A DNA stretch of 64,000 nt, from positions 186,001 to 250,000 of the forward strand of contig NZ_JACCAB010000001.1 in assembly GCF_013408925.1 (NCBI RefSeq). The letters run 5' to 3'. How positions within the stretch are numbered: the first letter of the stretch is position 1; each line of letters begins with the position of its first letter. The DNA is from Pedococcus badiiscoriae. GTDB taxonomy: Bacteria; Actinomycetota; Actinomycetes; Actinomycetales; Dermatophilaceae. Shown one piece after another: positions 54,726 through 63,890 of this stretch. The notes under the pieces are model-generated. The model was not told where the DNA came from and did no database searches. It saw nothing but the letters and a program-made list of their open reading frames with translations. The position numbers were made by a program, and so were the translations under genes.

Positions 54726-54947
54726 GTGAAGAACTCGCCTGCTGCCTCTGGTCACGACACCGCCGATGCGCATGCCGCGTGGTGCCGTTGCGGCGCTTCA
54801 CGTGCTGAGAGCGTCCACCGGCTGTGCACCGGTGCGGCCGCACTCCAGCACAGCGCTCGAGTCGAGGTCCGCGCCGAGCTGCTGCTCAGCCGGCTCCGGG
54901 CGATCCAGCTGATGGGGACCATGAACGGCGAGCTCCGGGCGCTGTAG
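54726..54947 (+). CDS. Small hypothetical protein, weak support
   Basis: Protein of 73 aa from GTG 54726, MKNSPAASGHDTADAHAAWC then an Arg/Leu-rich helix (RVEVRAELLLSRLRAIQLMG). It lies after a CCTAGCGTCC segment of the kind also seen just before the glycosidase start at 8145 (CCCTAGCGTGAAGG), which may be a promoter -10 region. There is no clear ribosome site. Confidence 0.35.
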   Translation: MKNSPAASGHDTADAHAAWCRCGASRAESVHRLCTGAAALQHSARVEVRAELLLSRLRAIQLMGTMNGELRAL

Positions 54948-54954
54948 GGCGCGC

Positions 54955-55830
54955 TCAGCCGCCGACGACCGGGCCTCGCGGGGCACCACTGGCGAGGATG
55001 GCCGAGGTCAGTGCCTTGGCCGGCTCGGCGGGGGCCTGGCGGTTGGTCAGCAGCATCAGGTCGAGGTGCGGCAGCTTGGGCAGGCCGCTGGCGGCGGGGA
55101 GCTCGACGAGATCGGGTGGCATGAGGGTGCGCGCCATGGCGGCGATGCCCAGTCCCGCGCGGACCGCGGCCAGCACCCCGTTGACGCCCCGGACCGTGCA
55201 GGTGACCCGGTGGCGACGGCCGATCCGTTCGAGTGCCTGGACGCTGATCGCCCGGCTGAGGCTGGGGGCCTGGTAGACGACGAGCGGGACGGGCTGGTCG
55301 GGCTCCACCCGGGAACCGTCCACTCCCGCCCACACGAGCTGGTCGCGGCGCACCAGCTGTCCGCGCGCGAGCGTCGAGGTGCCCGCGTTGCGCTTGACGA
55401 AGGCGACGTCGAGGTGGCCCGACTCGATGCGCTTGAGCAGCCCGTCGTTCTGCAGGACGGTCAGCTCGAGGTCGATGCGCGGATAGAGCTGACGGAAGTC
55501 ACGCAGGATGCGCGGCAACGGGGTCAGCGCGAGGTCGTCGGTCACCCCGAAGCGGAGCCGACCGGCCAGCTCGGAGCCGGTGAAGTAGCCGACGGCGCGT
55601 TCCTGGGCGGCCAGGATCTCGCGGGCGAAGCCGGCCATCGCCTCTCCGTCGGAGGTGAGCGCGACACTGCGGGTGTCCCTGACGAACAACGACCGTCCGA
55701 CGGCCTCCTCGAGCCGCCTCACGTGCTGGCTGACCGTGGGCTGACGGATCCCGAGGGCCTCGGCGGCCCGGGTGAAGCTCAGGGACTGGGTCACCGCGAG
55801 GAACGTGCGCAGCAGCTCGGGCTCGTACAC
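54955..55830 (-). CDS. LysR family transcriptional regulator
   Basis: Protein of 291 aa from GTG 55830, preceded by AGGAG with five bases of spacing. The HTH is at about residues 3-60 (LRTFLAVTQSLSFTRAAEAL, RQPTVSQHVRRLEEAVGRSL). The periplasmic-binding-like ligand domain follows. Longer frames reach 55941, but they run through an Ala/Asp/Thr repeat and the operator palindrome, so the shorter start is preferred. Divergent MFS gene: its likely target. Confidence 0.92.
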   Translation of the reverse strand: MYEPELLRTFLAVTQSLSFTRAAEALGIRQPTVSQHVRRLEEAVGRSLFVRDTRSVALTSDGEAMAGFAREILAAQERAVGYFTGSELAGRLRFGVTDDLALTPLPRILRDFRQLYPRIDLELTVLQNDGLLKRIESGHLDVAFVKRNAGTSTLARGQLVRRDQLVWAGVDGSRVEPDQPVPLVVYQAPSLSRAISVQALERIGRRHRVTCTVRGVNGVLAAVRAGLGIAAMARTLMPPDLVELPAASGLPKLPHLDLMLLTNRQAPAEPAKALTSAILASGAPRGPVVGG

Positions 55831-55919
55831 GGCGGCTCCTGTCGGGAAGGGCATGGGACTCGCGGGTGGGGTGCTTGCGTCGGCATCGGTGGCAGCATCG
55901 GTGGCAGCGTCGGTCGCTG

Positions 55920-55938
55920 TCATTGCGAATTGCAATGA
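55920..55938. promoter_or_regulatory. LysR-type operator palindrome
   Basis: TCATTGC-GAATT-GCAATGA, 7-bp arms around five bases, containing the T-N11-A pattern of LysR boxes. It is followed by an AT-rich promoter-like stretch (ACACTTATATCACTC) between the divergent lysR and MFS genes. Confidence 0.75.
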
Positions 55939-56044
55939 CACTTATATCACTCATTCTTTCTCAGAATGCTGTGGTGGGACCGCGTGGCCTTCACACTGGA
56001 AGTGAACGAAACCAACCACCACACGAAACCGTCCAGGACGACCC

Positions 56045-57379
56045 ATGAGCTCCACAGCCACCAACACAGTCCATCTCTCCGATCCCGCACTCCCCCATCA
56101 GGTTTCGCGCACCTTCCCCTCACTGGCGAACCGCAACTTCCGACTGTTGCTGTCCGGTCTGCTCATCTCCGGCACCGGTGGGTGGATCCAGCGCATCGCG
56201 CAGGACTGGCTCGTCCTGACCCTGACGGACAGTCCCACTGCGGTCGGCATCACGACTGCCTGCCAGTTCCTCCCGACCTTGGCGCTGGGGCTGCACTCCG
56301 GCCTGCTCGCAGATCGCTTCCCCAAGCGCGGCATCCTGCTCGCCACCCAGGTGTCGATGTCCCTGACGGCGGCGGTGCTGGCGCTCCTGACCCTGAGCGG
56401 GCACGTCGCGGTGTGGCACGTCTTCCTCCTCGCCGGCGTCCTCGGGGTCGTGACGGCGGTCGACAACCCCGTGCGCCAGTCCTTCGTGTCCGAGGTGGTC
56501 GAGGCGCCGCAGCTGCCCAACGCGATCAGCCTGGTGTCCTGCACGTTCCAGATCGGGGCCATGGCCGGGCCGGTCGTGGGCGGTCTGCTGATGAGCAGCC
56601 TGGGTGCGGGGTACGCCTTCGCCGTCAACGCGGTCAGCTTTGCCGCGCCGGTCACCGCCCTGTTGCTGATGAAGGGAACCGGACGGGCGCGTGTGCCACG
56701 CGCTGAGCTCACGACGGGTGCGTTGCCCACCCCGGGCATCCGTGAGGGCCTCGAGTACGCCCTGCGCACCCCGACGGTCCTGTGGCCGGTCGTCATGGTG
56801 GGAGCGTTCGGCTTCTTCACCATCAGCCTGCCGGTCACCCTGGCCGCCTTCGCCAAGGACGAGTTCCATTCGGGGGCGAGCGGTCTCGGCCTGCTCAACG
56901 GGGTGGTCGCCGTCGGCGCGCTGGCGGGCGCGCTCACCACCGCGCGACGCAGCAAGCCGCTGCGACTGCGCACCGTGGGGATGGCCGCCTGGGCGCTGGC
57001 CATGGCGATGCTCCTCGCCGCAGCAGCGCCCGACCAGCTCTCGTTCACCCTCCTGCTCGTCCTCGTGGGCGCTGCGAACCTCGGCTTCCTCACGTCAGCG
57101 CAGTCCCTGGTGCAGCTCGCGACGGCCGACCACCTGCGGGGCCGGATCGTCGGGCTCTACATGCTGGTGTTCATCGGCAGTGGCGCGCTCGGTGGGCCCG
57201 TCGTGGGCCTGCTGGCCGAACACTTCGGTCCGCGCACCGGGCTGCTGATCTCCGGGGCCGTTCCCGCCGTGGTGACGATCCTCGTGTGCCGGCACCTGGC
57301 GCGCACCGCGTCGCTGCGGATCGGGCTCACGGCGTTCTCGGTGCGCGTGGTCCGTCCGTCCCTGCTGCCTCGCGGCTAG
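56045..57379 (+). CDS. MFS transporter (EntS/DUF894-like)
   Basis: Protein of 444 aa with 12 membrane helices. FPSLANRNFRLLLSGLLISG and GGWIQRIAQDWLVLTLTDSP at the start and GLLADRFPKRGILLATQ (motif A) place it in the multidrug/siderophore exporter group. It is divergent from lysR, which probably activates it in response to a substrate. Confidence 0.93.
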   Translation: MSSTATNTVHLSDPALPHQVSRTFPSLANRNFRLLLSGLLISGTGGWIQRIAQDWLVLTLTDSPTAVGITTACQFLPTLALGLHSGLLADRFPKRGILLATQVSMSLTAAVLALLTLSGHVAVWHVFLLAGVLGVVTAVDNPVRQSFVSEVVEAPQLPNAISLVSCTFQIGAMAGPVVGGLLMSSLGAGYAFAVNAVSFAAPVTALLLMKGTGRARVPRAELTTGALPTPGIREGLEYALRTPTVLWPVVMVGAFGFFTISLPVTLAAFAKDEFHSGASGLGLLNGVVAVGALAGALTTARRSKPLRLRTVGMAAWALAMAMLLAAAAPDQLSFTLLLVLVGAANLGFLTSAQSLVQLATADHLRGRIVGLYMLVFIGSGALGGPVVGLLAEHFGPRTGLLISGAVPAVVTILVCRHLARTASLRIGLTAFSVRVVRPSLLPRG

Positions 57380-57392
57380 CCGCGGCGGCGTG

Positions 57393-58301
57393 TCAGCGGG
57401 TGTAGAGCCGGGCCTTGGCCGTCTTCACCTGAAGGGTCTCGGGCGTGCCCCGGATCGTCACGTCCCCCGGGATGTCGATCCATTCGCCGCCGTTGACGCG
57501 GTACTGACCTGCGAACGTGACGTCCGCGCGCACCTCGAAGCTGCCGCCCTCGGCGTACGTGTGGCGGACGTCGCCACCCGGGTAGGGCCCGCCCAGCGAG
57601 ACGGTGCGCTCACGGGTGCCGTCCCCGTACACGTAGACGACGGACTTCAGCCGCGGCCTGATGTCGACCCGAAAGCCAGCCATCCGTGTCGGGTCGACGG
57701 CGTCCACCTCGTCCGGCTGGAAGCCCTTCGTCGGCCACTTCAGCTCGAAATAGGTTGGCAGGGTCACCAACGTGACATTGCCTTCTGGCTGGATGTGAAG
57801 CGACGCCACCGCAAAGTCCGTGTCGTGGAACGCCGCAAGCACCATCGCCATCGTCACCCCCGGCCGGGCGCCGGGAGCGTCCTCGGGGAAGCACGTGATT
57901 CCGTACTGCTCCCACGGGCCAGTCGGCTGGCCTGAGTCGTTCACCGCACGACGGAACAACCGGACGCTCGGACCCAACCCCTGCTGCGCGGTGTTGTCGG
58001 CGCAGTACCGGGCGGCGTCCGTGCACAAGTCGTCGGGGTTGGGCGACGCTGGAGTGTTCGCCCCACAGTTCGCGACGGACGCGTACTCGTAGCGCGGTCC
58101 ATTCGCGGTCGCGGTCGCCGCCTGCGCCTTGATCGCGTGAAGCTCGGCGCGATCGTAGGTTGACACGTGCGAGCCACCGCGGTTCGCGCTACCAAACGTG
58201 TCGCCCATGGCCGGGGTCGCCAAAAGGGCGATCAGGAGAGCGCACCCAACCAACGTGCCGGCCGGTCCACGACGTCTCAGCCCATGTCGTATAGCCACCA
58301 T
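57393..58301 (-). CDS. Secreted protein with PKD-like domain
   Basis: Protein of 302 aa with a signal peptide (LVGCALLIALLATPAMGDTF). The N-terminal half has four cysteines (VANCGANT, DDLCTDAARYCAD, ITCFPEDA). The C-terminal part is PKD-like: YVYGDGTRERTVSLGGPYPG then VRHTYAEGGSFEVRADVTF. A probable surface protein of unknown role. Its start overlaps the 3' end of the lipoprotein gene upstream by 25 bases, implying co-expression. Confidence 0.75.
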   Translation of the reverse strand: MVAIRHGLRRRGPAGTLVGCALLIALLATPAMGDTFGSANRGGSHVSTYDRAELHAIKAQAATATANGPRYEYASVANCGANTPASPNPDDLCTDAARYCADNTAQQGLGPSVRLFRRAVNDSGQPTGPWEQYGITCFPEDAPGARPGVTMAMVLAAFHDTDFAVASLHIQPEGNVTLVTLPTYFELKWPTKGFQPDEVDAVDPTRMAGFRVDIRPRLKSVVYVYGDGTRERTVSLGGPYPGGDVRHTYAEGGSFEVRADVTFAGQYRVNGGEWIDIPGDVTIRGTPETLQVKTAKARLYTR

Positions 58302-58864
58302 CGCCCCCCTCGCCACGTCAGTTCAGCGTTCACGGCAAACCGCTTGCTCTTGTCCGTGAGGACGGTCTTGCCTGCACGGTCGACGACGTCCACCTCGTGT
58401 TGCTGAATCACGAGGTGAACCATCTGACGCGGGCCGCCCTCTATCGCGACTGACGAGATGGTTGTCGAGGGTCGCGACTCGTACCGTTGGGCTTTGGCAA
58501 CCAAGTCGCTGGCCGTGCGCTCGAAGGACTGGCACGAGAGACAGTCGGGCTCTCCGAGCGGAGGAATCAGGCCCGCCTGCGGTTTGGTCCAGGCCGTTGA
58601 TACCTGGTCCATGAAGAACTTCACGAAGGCTTCGGCGCCGGCCGGCGTATGGGCTCGTGCGGCCGCCGGAATCTCCACCGTCGCCGTCGCGGCACTCGAA
58701 GGACTCGTCGTCGGAGTCGAAGTCGTCGACGTTGTCGAGCTCGGGGTGGGAGCCGTGACCGTGGCCGACGTGCTCGCCGGCGGGTCGACTCCCGCCCTCG
58801 TGCACCCGATCAGGGCGAACGTCCCGACGAGGCAGCCCACGGCATACGCACGCACAGGACTCAC
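58277..58864 (-). CDS. Lipoprotein, DUF6318-like
   Basis: Protein of 195 aa. The lipobox is LIGC with lipidated Cys21, followed by a Thr/Ser/Pro linker (residues 25-60) and a compact domain with LGEPDCLSCQSFERT (CxxC) and LTWRGGRWWLYDMG at the end. This matches the DUF6318 pattern of actinobacterial lipoproteins. It pairs with the PKD-like secreted protein downstream. Confidence 0.8.
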   Translation of the reverse strand: MSPVRAYAVGCLVGTFALIGCTRAGVDPPASTSATVTAPTPSSTTSTTSTPTTSPSSAATATVEIPAAARAHTPAGAEAFVKFFMDQVSTAWTKPQAGLIPPLGEPDCLSCQSFERTASDLVAKAQRYESRPSTTISSVAIEGGPRQMVHLVIQQHEVDVVDRAGKTVLTDKSKRFAVNAELTWRGGRWWLYDMG

Positions 58865-58974
58865 GCTCGATCTCCCCTCCAGCAGCCCCCGCTACCCGAT
58901 CGCACGCGAGTCTATGCAAACAAACGCCAACAGAGCCAGCGTCATCCACAGAGCAGCCCAGAGACTGCCCAGAC

Positions 58975-59412
58975 TCAGCCTTGCCCGGCGACCCCTCCGG
59001 CCAGTCGGTCGAGCGCGTCGTCCCAGTGCTGCAGGTCCGCGCGGGGGTCGCCGGCGATGCCGCGGCCCTCGTGGAAGACCTCGACCTTCGTCCCGTCCCC
59101 CTCCGGTCGCAGCTGGACGTCGAGCATGCTCAACGGCCCGTCCTCATACGGGTGCCACGTGACCCGCACCTGCTCGACGGGATGGAAGCTGCGCACCACT
59201 CCGTACGACCCGTCGGTTGCGTGCCACGGCTCGCCCTTGTTGCCGATGCGAGCGCCCTCACCGAAGAGGGCTTCCGTTCCGGCTGCGCTGATCAGGTGCT
59301 GCCAGACCTGCTCGACCGGCGCTGGGACCACGACGCCCGCGCGCACGCCCGCCTCCAGGTCGCCGGAGTCTGCGTCTGCGTCGTCCGGGACCGTCTCGAC
59401 CACACTGCTCAT
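58975..59412 (-). CDS. SRPBCC (AHSA1-like) domain protein
   Basis: Protein of 145 aa from ATG 59412. START/AHSA1-like pattern: AGVVVPAPVEQVWQHLISAA, then VTWHPYEDGPLSMLDVQLRP and a C-terminal helix HWDDALDRLAGGVAG. It binds a hydrophobic ligand or acts as a co-chaperone; the ligand is unknown. Confidence 0.85.
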   Translation of the reverse strand: MSSVVETVPDDADADSGDLEAGVRAGVVVPAPVEQVWQHLISAAGTEALFGEGARIGNKGEPWHATDGSYGVVRSFHPVEQVRVTWHPYEDGPLSMLDVQLRPEGDGTKVEVFHEGRGIAGDPRADLQHWDDALDRLAGGVAGQG

Positions 59413-59631
59413 GGAGAACCTCCGTCCGAGGGCCATTCCCCGGGTGGGCGCGACCCACGAGGTCCAGTCGACCAAGCCTGGGGCCCGCTGGCAACAGGTG
59501 CCGCCGATTTCCTCGAGGTGTGCCGCGCGGTGAGCCTCCGCCCCTCCTCACCCCCACCCGGCGCACCAGCCTTCTGACCTGCCGGAACGGTGCTACCGAC
59601 GTCCGGGCTACCGGCCTGCCAAGATGGCGCC

Positions 59632-61314
59632 ATGAAATCTCCGTTCGACCCCTCCACCGCCCTGCGCTACGCCGCCCTCGCCAAGATGCTCGTCCGGTAC
59701 GGCCGCTCGGACCTCGTCAGTGGCGCCGGTTTCGACGAGTTCCTGGTCGAGGACGAACGACCCACCGGCGACACCTCCGCCGCGGACTCCCTGGCGGACG
59801 ACCTCGAGGCCATGGGCCCGACGTACGTCAAGCTCGGCCAGCTGCTCTCGACCAGGGTCGACCTGCTGCCCCCGGCCTACACGGAGGCGCTGACCCGCCT
59901 GCAGGACAAGGTCGAGCCCTTTCCCTACGAGCAGGTCCAGCAGGTCTTCGAGGACGAGCTGGGCGTCTCGATCCGTCACGCGTTCGCTTCCTTCGAGCAG
60001 ACCCCCATGGCCGCCGCGTCCCTCGGGCAGGTGCACCGCGCCGTGCTCCCCAGTGGCAAGGAGGTCGTCGTGAAGGTTCAGCGACCAGGGGTGCGTGAGG
60101 TCGTGCGCGACGACATGGAGGCGCTCGGCAGGATCGCAGCCTTCGCCGACGAGCACACCGACGTGGGGCGTCGCTACGGCTTCGGCCAGCTCCTCACCCA
60201 GTTCCGCCGCTCGCTCGCTGGCGAGCTGGACTACCAGCGGGAGGCCGCCAACCTGGTGCGACTCGGTGAGCTCACCGCGGACTACCCGCGCCTGGTGGTC
60301 CCCCAACCCGTGCGTGACTACACCAGCAGCCGGGTGCTGACGATGGACCTGATCCCCGGCCGCAAGGTCACGGACATCGGTGCCCTGGGCCTGCTGGACG
60401 TCGAGGGCGAGCCCCTGGTGCGCGAGCTGTTCGCGGCATACCTGCGGATGATCCTCGTGGACGGCTTCCTGCACGCCGACCCACACCCCGGCAACGTGCT
60501 GCTCACCCCGGACGGCCGCCTCGGCCTCATCGACCTCGGCATGGTCGCGACCGTCCCACCGCGCGTCCAGGACAAGATCGTCAAGCTGCTGCTGGCCATC
60601 GGCGAGGCCGACGGCGAGGAGGTGGCGACCGTGCTCGCCTCCATGGGCGAACCGCTCGAGGGGTATGACGCGGTGCAGTTCCGCGACGACGTCGCCGCCC
60701 TGGTGTCCCGAGCTGTCTCGCTGGGCGAGCAGGTGCAGGCGGGCGCCGTGCTGATGGAGCTGAGCCGGCTGTCGGGCGTCCACGGGCTGCGCCCGCCGCC
60801 GGAGATGACGATGGTGGCCAAGGCGCTGCTGAACCTCGACCAGGTGACCAAGCACCTCGACCCGAACTTCGCTCCCGCCGCCGCGATCCGCGAGAACGTC
60901 GCGGACATCATGGGCAGCGGGCTGGCTGTCTCGGCGTCGGGACTGATGGCTGCGGCGATCGACGCCAAGGAGTTCACCGCGAACTTCCCCAGCCGGGCCA
61001 ACGCGATCATGGAGAACCTCGCCGAGGGCAGCTTCTCCCTGCGAGTGGACGCCCTCGACGAGGCCCGGTTCCTGCACGTGCTCCAGCGCCTGGCGAACCG
61101 GCTGACGATGGGCATCGTGATGGCGGCCCTCGTCGTGGGCGCGGCGCTCATGATGCAGGTGCCCACGTCCAACCGCATCCTCGGCTACCCGGCCATCGCC
61201 ATGGTCTTCTTCCTGCTGGCAGCTGTGGGTGGGGCCGCGCTGGTGGCATCGATCGTGCGGTCGGACAGCCGCATCGCGAGGCAGGCGGCCGCGGACCGGG
61301 ACCCGAAGCCCTGA
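59632..61314 (+). CDS. ABC1/AarF (UbiB) family kinase-like protein
   Basis: Protein of 560 aa. UbiB signature: YVKLGQLLSTRVDLLPPAYT (KxGQ), the Ala-rich loop MAAASLGQVHRAVLPSGKEV with VVVKVQRPG, and the catalytic block HADPHPGNVLL ... LIDLGM. Two C-terminal membrane helices (GIVMAALVVGAALMM, AIAMVFFLLAAVGGAALVAS) anchor it. ABC1 proteins are atypical kinases/ATPases linked to isoprenoid lipid (quinone) metabolism. Confidence 0.95.
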   Translation: MKSPFDPSTALRYAALAKMLVRYGRSDLVSGAGFDEFLVEDERPTGDTSAADSLADDLEAMGPTYVKLGQLLSTRVDLLPPAYTEALTRLQDKVEPFPYEQVQQVFEDELGVSIRHAFASFEQTPMAAASLGQVHRAVLPSGKEVVVKVQRPGVREVVRDDMEALGRIAAFADEHTDVGRRYGFGQLLTQFRRSLAGELDYQREAANLVRLGELTADYPRLVVPQPVRDYTSSRVLTMDLIPGRKVTDIGALGLLDVEGEPLVRELFAAYLRMILVDGFLHADPHPGNVLLTPDGRLGLIDLGMVATVPPRVQDKIVKLLLAIGEADGEEVATVLASMGEPLEGYDAVQFRDDVAALVSRAVSLGEQVQAGAVLMELSRLSGVHGLRPPPEMTMVAKALLNLDQVTKHLDPNFAPAAAIRENVADIMGSGLAVSASGLMAAAIDAKEFTANFPSRANAIMENLAEGSFSLRVDALDEARFLHVLQRLANRLTMGIVMAALVVGAALMMQVPTSNRILGYPAIAMVFFLLAAVGGAALVASIVRSDSRIARQAAADRDPKP

Positions 61315-61318
61315 GCCC

Positions 61319-61350
61319 AGAGCGCCTGAGCCTTGGGCTCAGGCGCTCAG
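61319..61350. terminator. Terminator between ABC1 kinase and convergent small gene
   Basis: Inverted repeat GAGCGCCTGAGCC (61320-61332)/GGCTCAGGCGCTC (61336-61348) right after the kinase stop. Confidence 0.85.
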
Positions 61351-61625
61351 AACCACTGGTGGCGATGCTGCCGGGCATCCCGGTGACTGGCGAGCAGGGC
61401 TCGCCCGAACCGGACCACTGTCCAGCACCACCAGCGGTCGATGTCCCGGGTCGCGAGGTCCGACTGCCACTCCCAGTAGTCGCACAGGTGCACGAGCTCT
61501 GCGTCGTTGAGGGCCAGGCACACGTCCACGAACCTGCCGGGGTGGCCGATCGTGGGGTCGACGAACGGGGGTCCGTCGTACGTCACCCAGGTGGCCCCTG
61601 CGTCGATACGATCCACATCGCCCAT
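61347..61625 (-). CDS. Hypothetical protein
   Basis: Protein of 92 aa rich in Asp, Trp and His (MGDVDRIDAGATWVTYDGPP; CDYWEWQSDLATRDIDRWWC). It is soluble, with no recognised family. It lies between two terminators, so it is probably transcribed from its own promoter within 61626-61650 or by readthrough. Confidence 0.6.
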   Translation of the reverse strand: MGDVDRIDAGATWVTYDGPPFVDPTIGHPGRFVDVCLALNDAELVHLCDYWEWQSDLATRDIDRWWCWTVVRFGRALLASHRDARQHRHQWF

Positions 61626-61650
61626 GAGGTGATCGTGACCCCGATCGCGA

Positions 61651-61684
61651 GCCTGCGCCTCCGTCGATCGACGGAGGCGCAGGC
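61651..61684 (-). terminator. Perfect 34-bp palindrome, terminator of the aldo/keto reductase
   Basis: GCCTGCGCCTCCGTCGA (61651-61667) followed directly by its reverse complement (61668-61684). It lies about 60 bases after the aldo/keto reductase stop in its direction of transcription. Confidence 0.85.
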
Positions 61685-61693
61685 ATCGAGGGA

Positions 61694-61753
61694 GCTCAGG
61701 CGTTCATGAGGCTCAGGCGTTCATGAGGCTCAGGCGTTCATGAGGCTCAGGCG
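61694..61753. repeat. 17-bp tandem repeat
   Basis: Unit GCTCAGGCGTTCATGAG repeated three times exactly (61694-61710, 61711-61727, 61728-61744), then a partial fourth (GCTCAGGCG) running into the 3' end and stop codon of the aldo/keto reductase. Confidence 0.95.
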
Positions 61754-62757
61754 ACGCGCGTCTGGGGCGACGTCTCCTTCGTCTTGCCCGGGTCCCGCTC
61801 GACGATGTCACCGAGGACGTCGTCGATCTGCTTCATCACGGCGGGCTCGAGCCGCACGCCGGCGGCCTTCACGTTCTCGCGCACCTGCTCCGGACGCGAT
61901 GCGCCGACGAGGGCAGTGGCGACGTTGGGGTTCTGCAGCACCCAGGCGACAGCCAGCTGGGCCATCGTGAGCCCGGCCTCGTCGGCGATCGGCTTGAGGC
62001 CCTGGACGCGGGTCAGGACGTCGTCGTTCATGAACCGCTTGATCATGTCCGCGCCACCCTTCTCGTCGGCGGCGCGTGAGCCCTCGGGCGGCTGCTGCCC
62101 GGGCTTGTACTTGCCCGTGAGCACGCCCTGGGCGATGGGGCTCCAGACGATCTGGCTGAGGCCGAGCTCCTCGCAGGTCGGCACGACCTCGGCCTCGATG
62201 ACCCGCCACAGCATCGAGTACTGCGGCTGGCTCGAGATGAGCTGGAAACCGAGCTCCTTGGAGAGCTTCACGCCCTCGCGGATCTGCTCGGCAGTCCACT
62301 CGCTGACGCCGATGTAGAGCGCCTTGCCCTGGCGGACGACGTCGGCGAAGGCCTGCATCGTCTCCTCGAGCGGGGTCTCGGTGTCGTACCGGTGCGCCTG
62401 GTAGAGGTCGACGTAGTCGGTCTGGAGCCGCGTCAGCGAGCCGTTGATCGACTCCATGATGTGCTTGCGCGACAGTCCGGTGTCGTTCTTCCCGCCCGGA
62501 CCGGTGGGCCAGTACACCTTGGTGAAGATCTCGAGGCTCTCGCGCCGCTCCCCCTTCAACGCGTCGCCGAGGACCGTCTCGGCCTTGGTGTTGGCGTAGG
62601 CGTCCGCGGTGTCGAAGGTGCTGATGCCGGCCTCGAGCGCGGCAGCGACGCACTGCGCCGCGATGTCGTTCTCCACCTGTGAGCCGTGCGTGAGCCAGTT
62701 GCCGTAGGTGATCTCGGAGATCTTGAGTCCACTGTTTCCCAGGTATCGATAGTCCAT
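61747..62757 (-). CDS. Aldo/keto reductase (potassium channel beta-subunit-like)
   Basis: Protein of 336 aa. MDYRYLGNSGLKISEITYGN, then ISTFDTADAYANTKAETVLG with Asp/Tyr of the catalytic tetrad, FTKVYWP with Lys, and DLYQAHRYD with His. C-terminal NADPH-binding segment PNVATALVGASRPEQVREN. It reduces aldehydes or ketones with NADPH. The last codons lie in the 17-bp tandem repeat. Confidence 0.93.
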   Translation of the reverse strand: MDYRYLGNSGLKISEITYGNWLTHGSQVENDIAAQCVAAALEAGISTFDTADAYANTKAETVLGDALKGERRESLEIFTKVYWPTGPGGKNDTGLSRKHIMESINGSLTRLQTDYVDLYQAHRYDTETPLEETMQAFADVVRQGKALYIGVSEWTAEQIREGVKLSKELGFQLISSQPQYSMLWRVIEAEVVPTCEELGLSQIVWSPIAQGVLTGKYKPGQQPPEGSRAADEKGGADMIKRFMNDDVLTRVQGLKPIADEAGLTMAQLAVAWVLQNPNVATALVGASRPEQVRENVKAAGVRLEPAVMKQIDDVLGDIVERDPGKTKETSPQTRVA

Positions 62758-62835
62758 GCTTCAACCGTATGCCGCGCGTCGCCGGGGCGCCCACTCGGGC
62801 TCACGACTCCTCCCACCCCGTGGGACAGCCTCAGC

Positions 62836-62862
62836 TGTCACAAGCGGTGGGGCTGTCTTGTC
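62836..62862 (+). promoter_or_regulatory. ECF41-type promoter
   Basis: TGTCACA (62836-62842), 16 bases, then TGTC (62859-62862), about 80 bases before the epimerase start. It closely fits the ECF41 consensus TGTCACA-N16-CGTC and would make the operon autoregulated by the sigma factor encoded at its end. Confidence 0.75.
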
Positions 62863-62939
62863 TTGATGGGTACAGGGCTCATACAGGGCTCACCGCGGCT
62901 CACTCCGAGCCCACCGAGGTCATCGACGAGGAGTGGATC

Positions 62940-63890
62940 ATGAAGGTTTTCGTTGCTGGAGCGACCGGAGCAATCGGGCGTCAGCTCGTGCCACGGCTGG
63001 TCGAAGCGGGCCACGAGGTGCACGGCATGACGCACCATGCCTCCAACTCCCAGCTGGTGCGCGACCTCGGCGCCGCACCGGTGGTCGCGGACGCGCTCGA
63101 CGCCGACCAGGTGGCCGAGGCCGTGGGCCGGGTGCAGCCGGACGTGATCGTCCACCAGCTCACCTCCATCGGGCCGATGGACCTGCGGCACTTCGACCGC
63201 GCGTTCGCGACGACCAACCGACTGCGGACCGAGGGCACCGACCACCTGCTCTCGGCCGCTCAGGCCGTGGGCGTGAAGCGGTTCGTCGCGCAGAGCTTCT
63301 TCGCGGCATACGAACGGGTCGGCGGGACGGTCAAGACCGAGGAGGACTCTTTCGGACCACACCCGGCCAGGGAGATGCGCGAGACGGTGGCGGCGATCCG
63401 CCACGTCGAGAACTCGGTCCTCAACGCAGCCTGGACCAAGGGGATCGTGCTCCGGTACGGAGGGTTCTACGGGCCCGGCACCTCGCTCGGGCCGGACGGT
63501 GAGCAGACCGAGGCAGTGCGCCAACGGAAGTTCCCGGTGGTGGGCGACGGGGGCGGGGTGTGGTCGTTCATCCACATCGCCGACGCCGCGGAGGCCACCG
63601 TGGCCGCAGTCGAGCGCGGCAGTCGTGGGATCTACAACATCGTCGACGACGAGCCTGCTGCCGTGGCCGAGTGGCTGCCCGAGCTGGCGCGTACGTTGGG
63701 TGCCAAGAAGCCGATGCACGTGCCCCGGTTCGTGGGCCGGGCGCTCACCGGCGAGATCGGAGCCGTGATGATGACCGAGCTGCGCGGGGCGTCCAACGCC
63801 AAGGCCAGGCGCGAGCTCGGCTGGGAGCCCGGGCACCCGAGCTGGCGGCAGGGGTTCGCCGAGCTGTCCGCCGAACAGGTGCGGGCGTGA
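62940..63890 (+). CDS. NAD-dependent epimerase/dehydratase family protein
   Basis: Protein of 316 aa. The Rossmann motif GATGAIGRQLVPRL is at residues 7-20. An extended SDR pattern follows, with an active-site Tyr candidate in FFAAYERVGGTVKTEE and VLRYGGFYGPGTSLGPDGEQ. Substrate is unknown. ATG 62940 has GAGGAG seven bases upstream. It is the first gene of an operon with an ECF41-like sigma factor and lies behind an ECF41-type promoter; epimerases are classic ECF41 partners. Confidence 0.9.
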   Translation: MKVFVAGATGAIGRQLVPRLVEAGHEVHGMTHHASNSQLVRDLGAAPVVADALDADQVAEAVGRVQPDVIVHQLTSIGPMDLRHFDRAFATTNRLRTEGTDHLLSAAQAVGVKRFVAQSFFAAYERVGGTVKTEEDSFGPHPAREMRETVAAIRHVENSVLNAAWTKGIVLRYGGFYGPGTSLGPDGEQTEAVRQRKFPVVGDGGGVWSFIHIADAAEATVAAVERGSRGIYNIVDDEPAAVAEWLPELARTLGAKKPMHVPRFVGRALTGEIGAVMMTELRGASNAKARRELGWEPGHPSWRQGFAELSAEQVRA

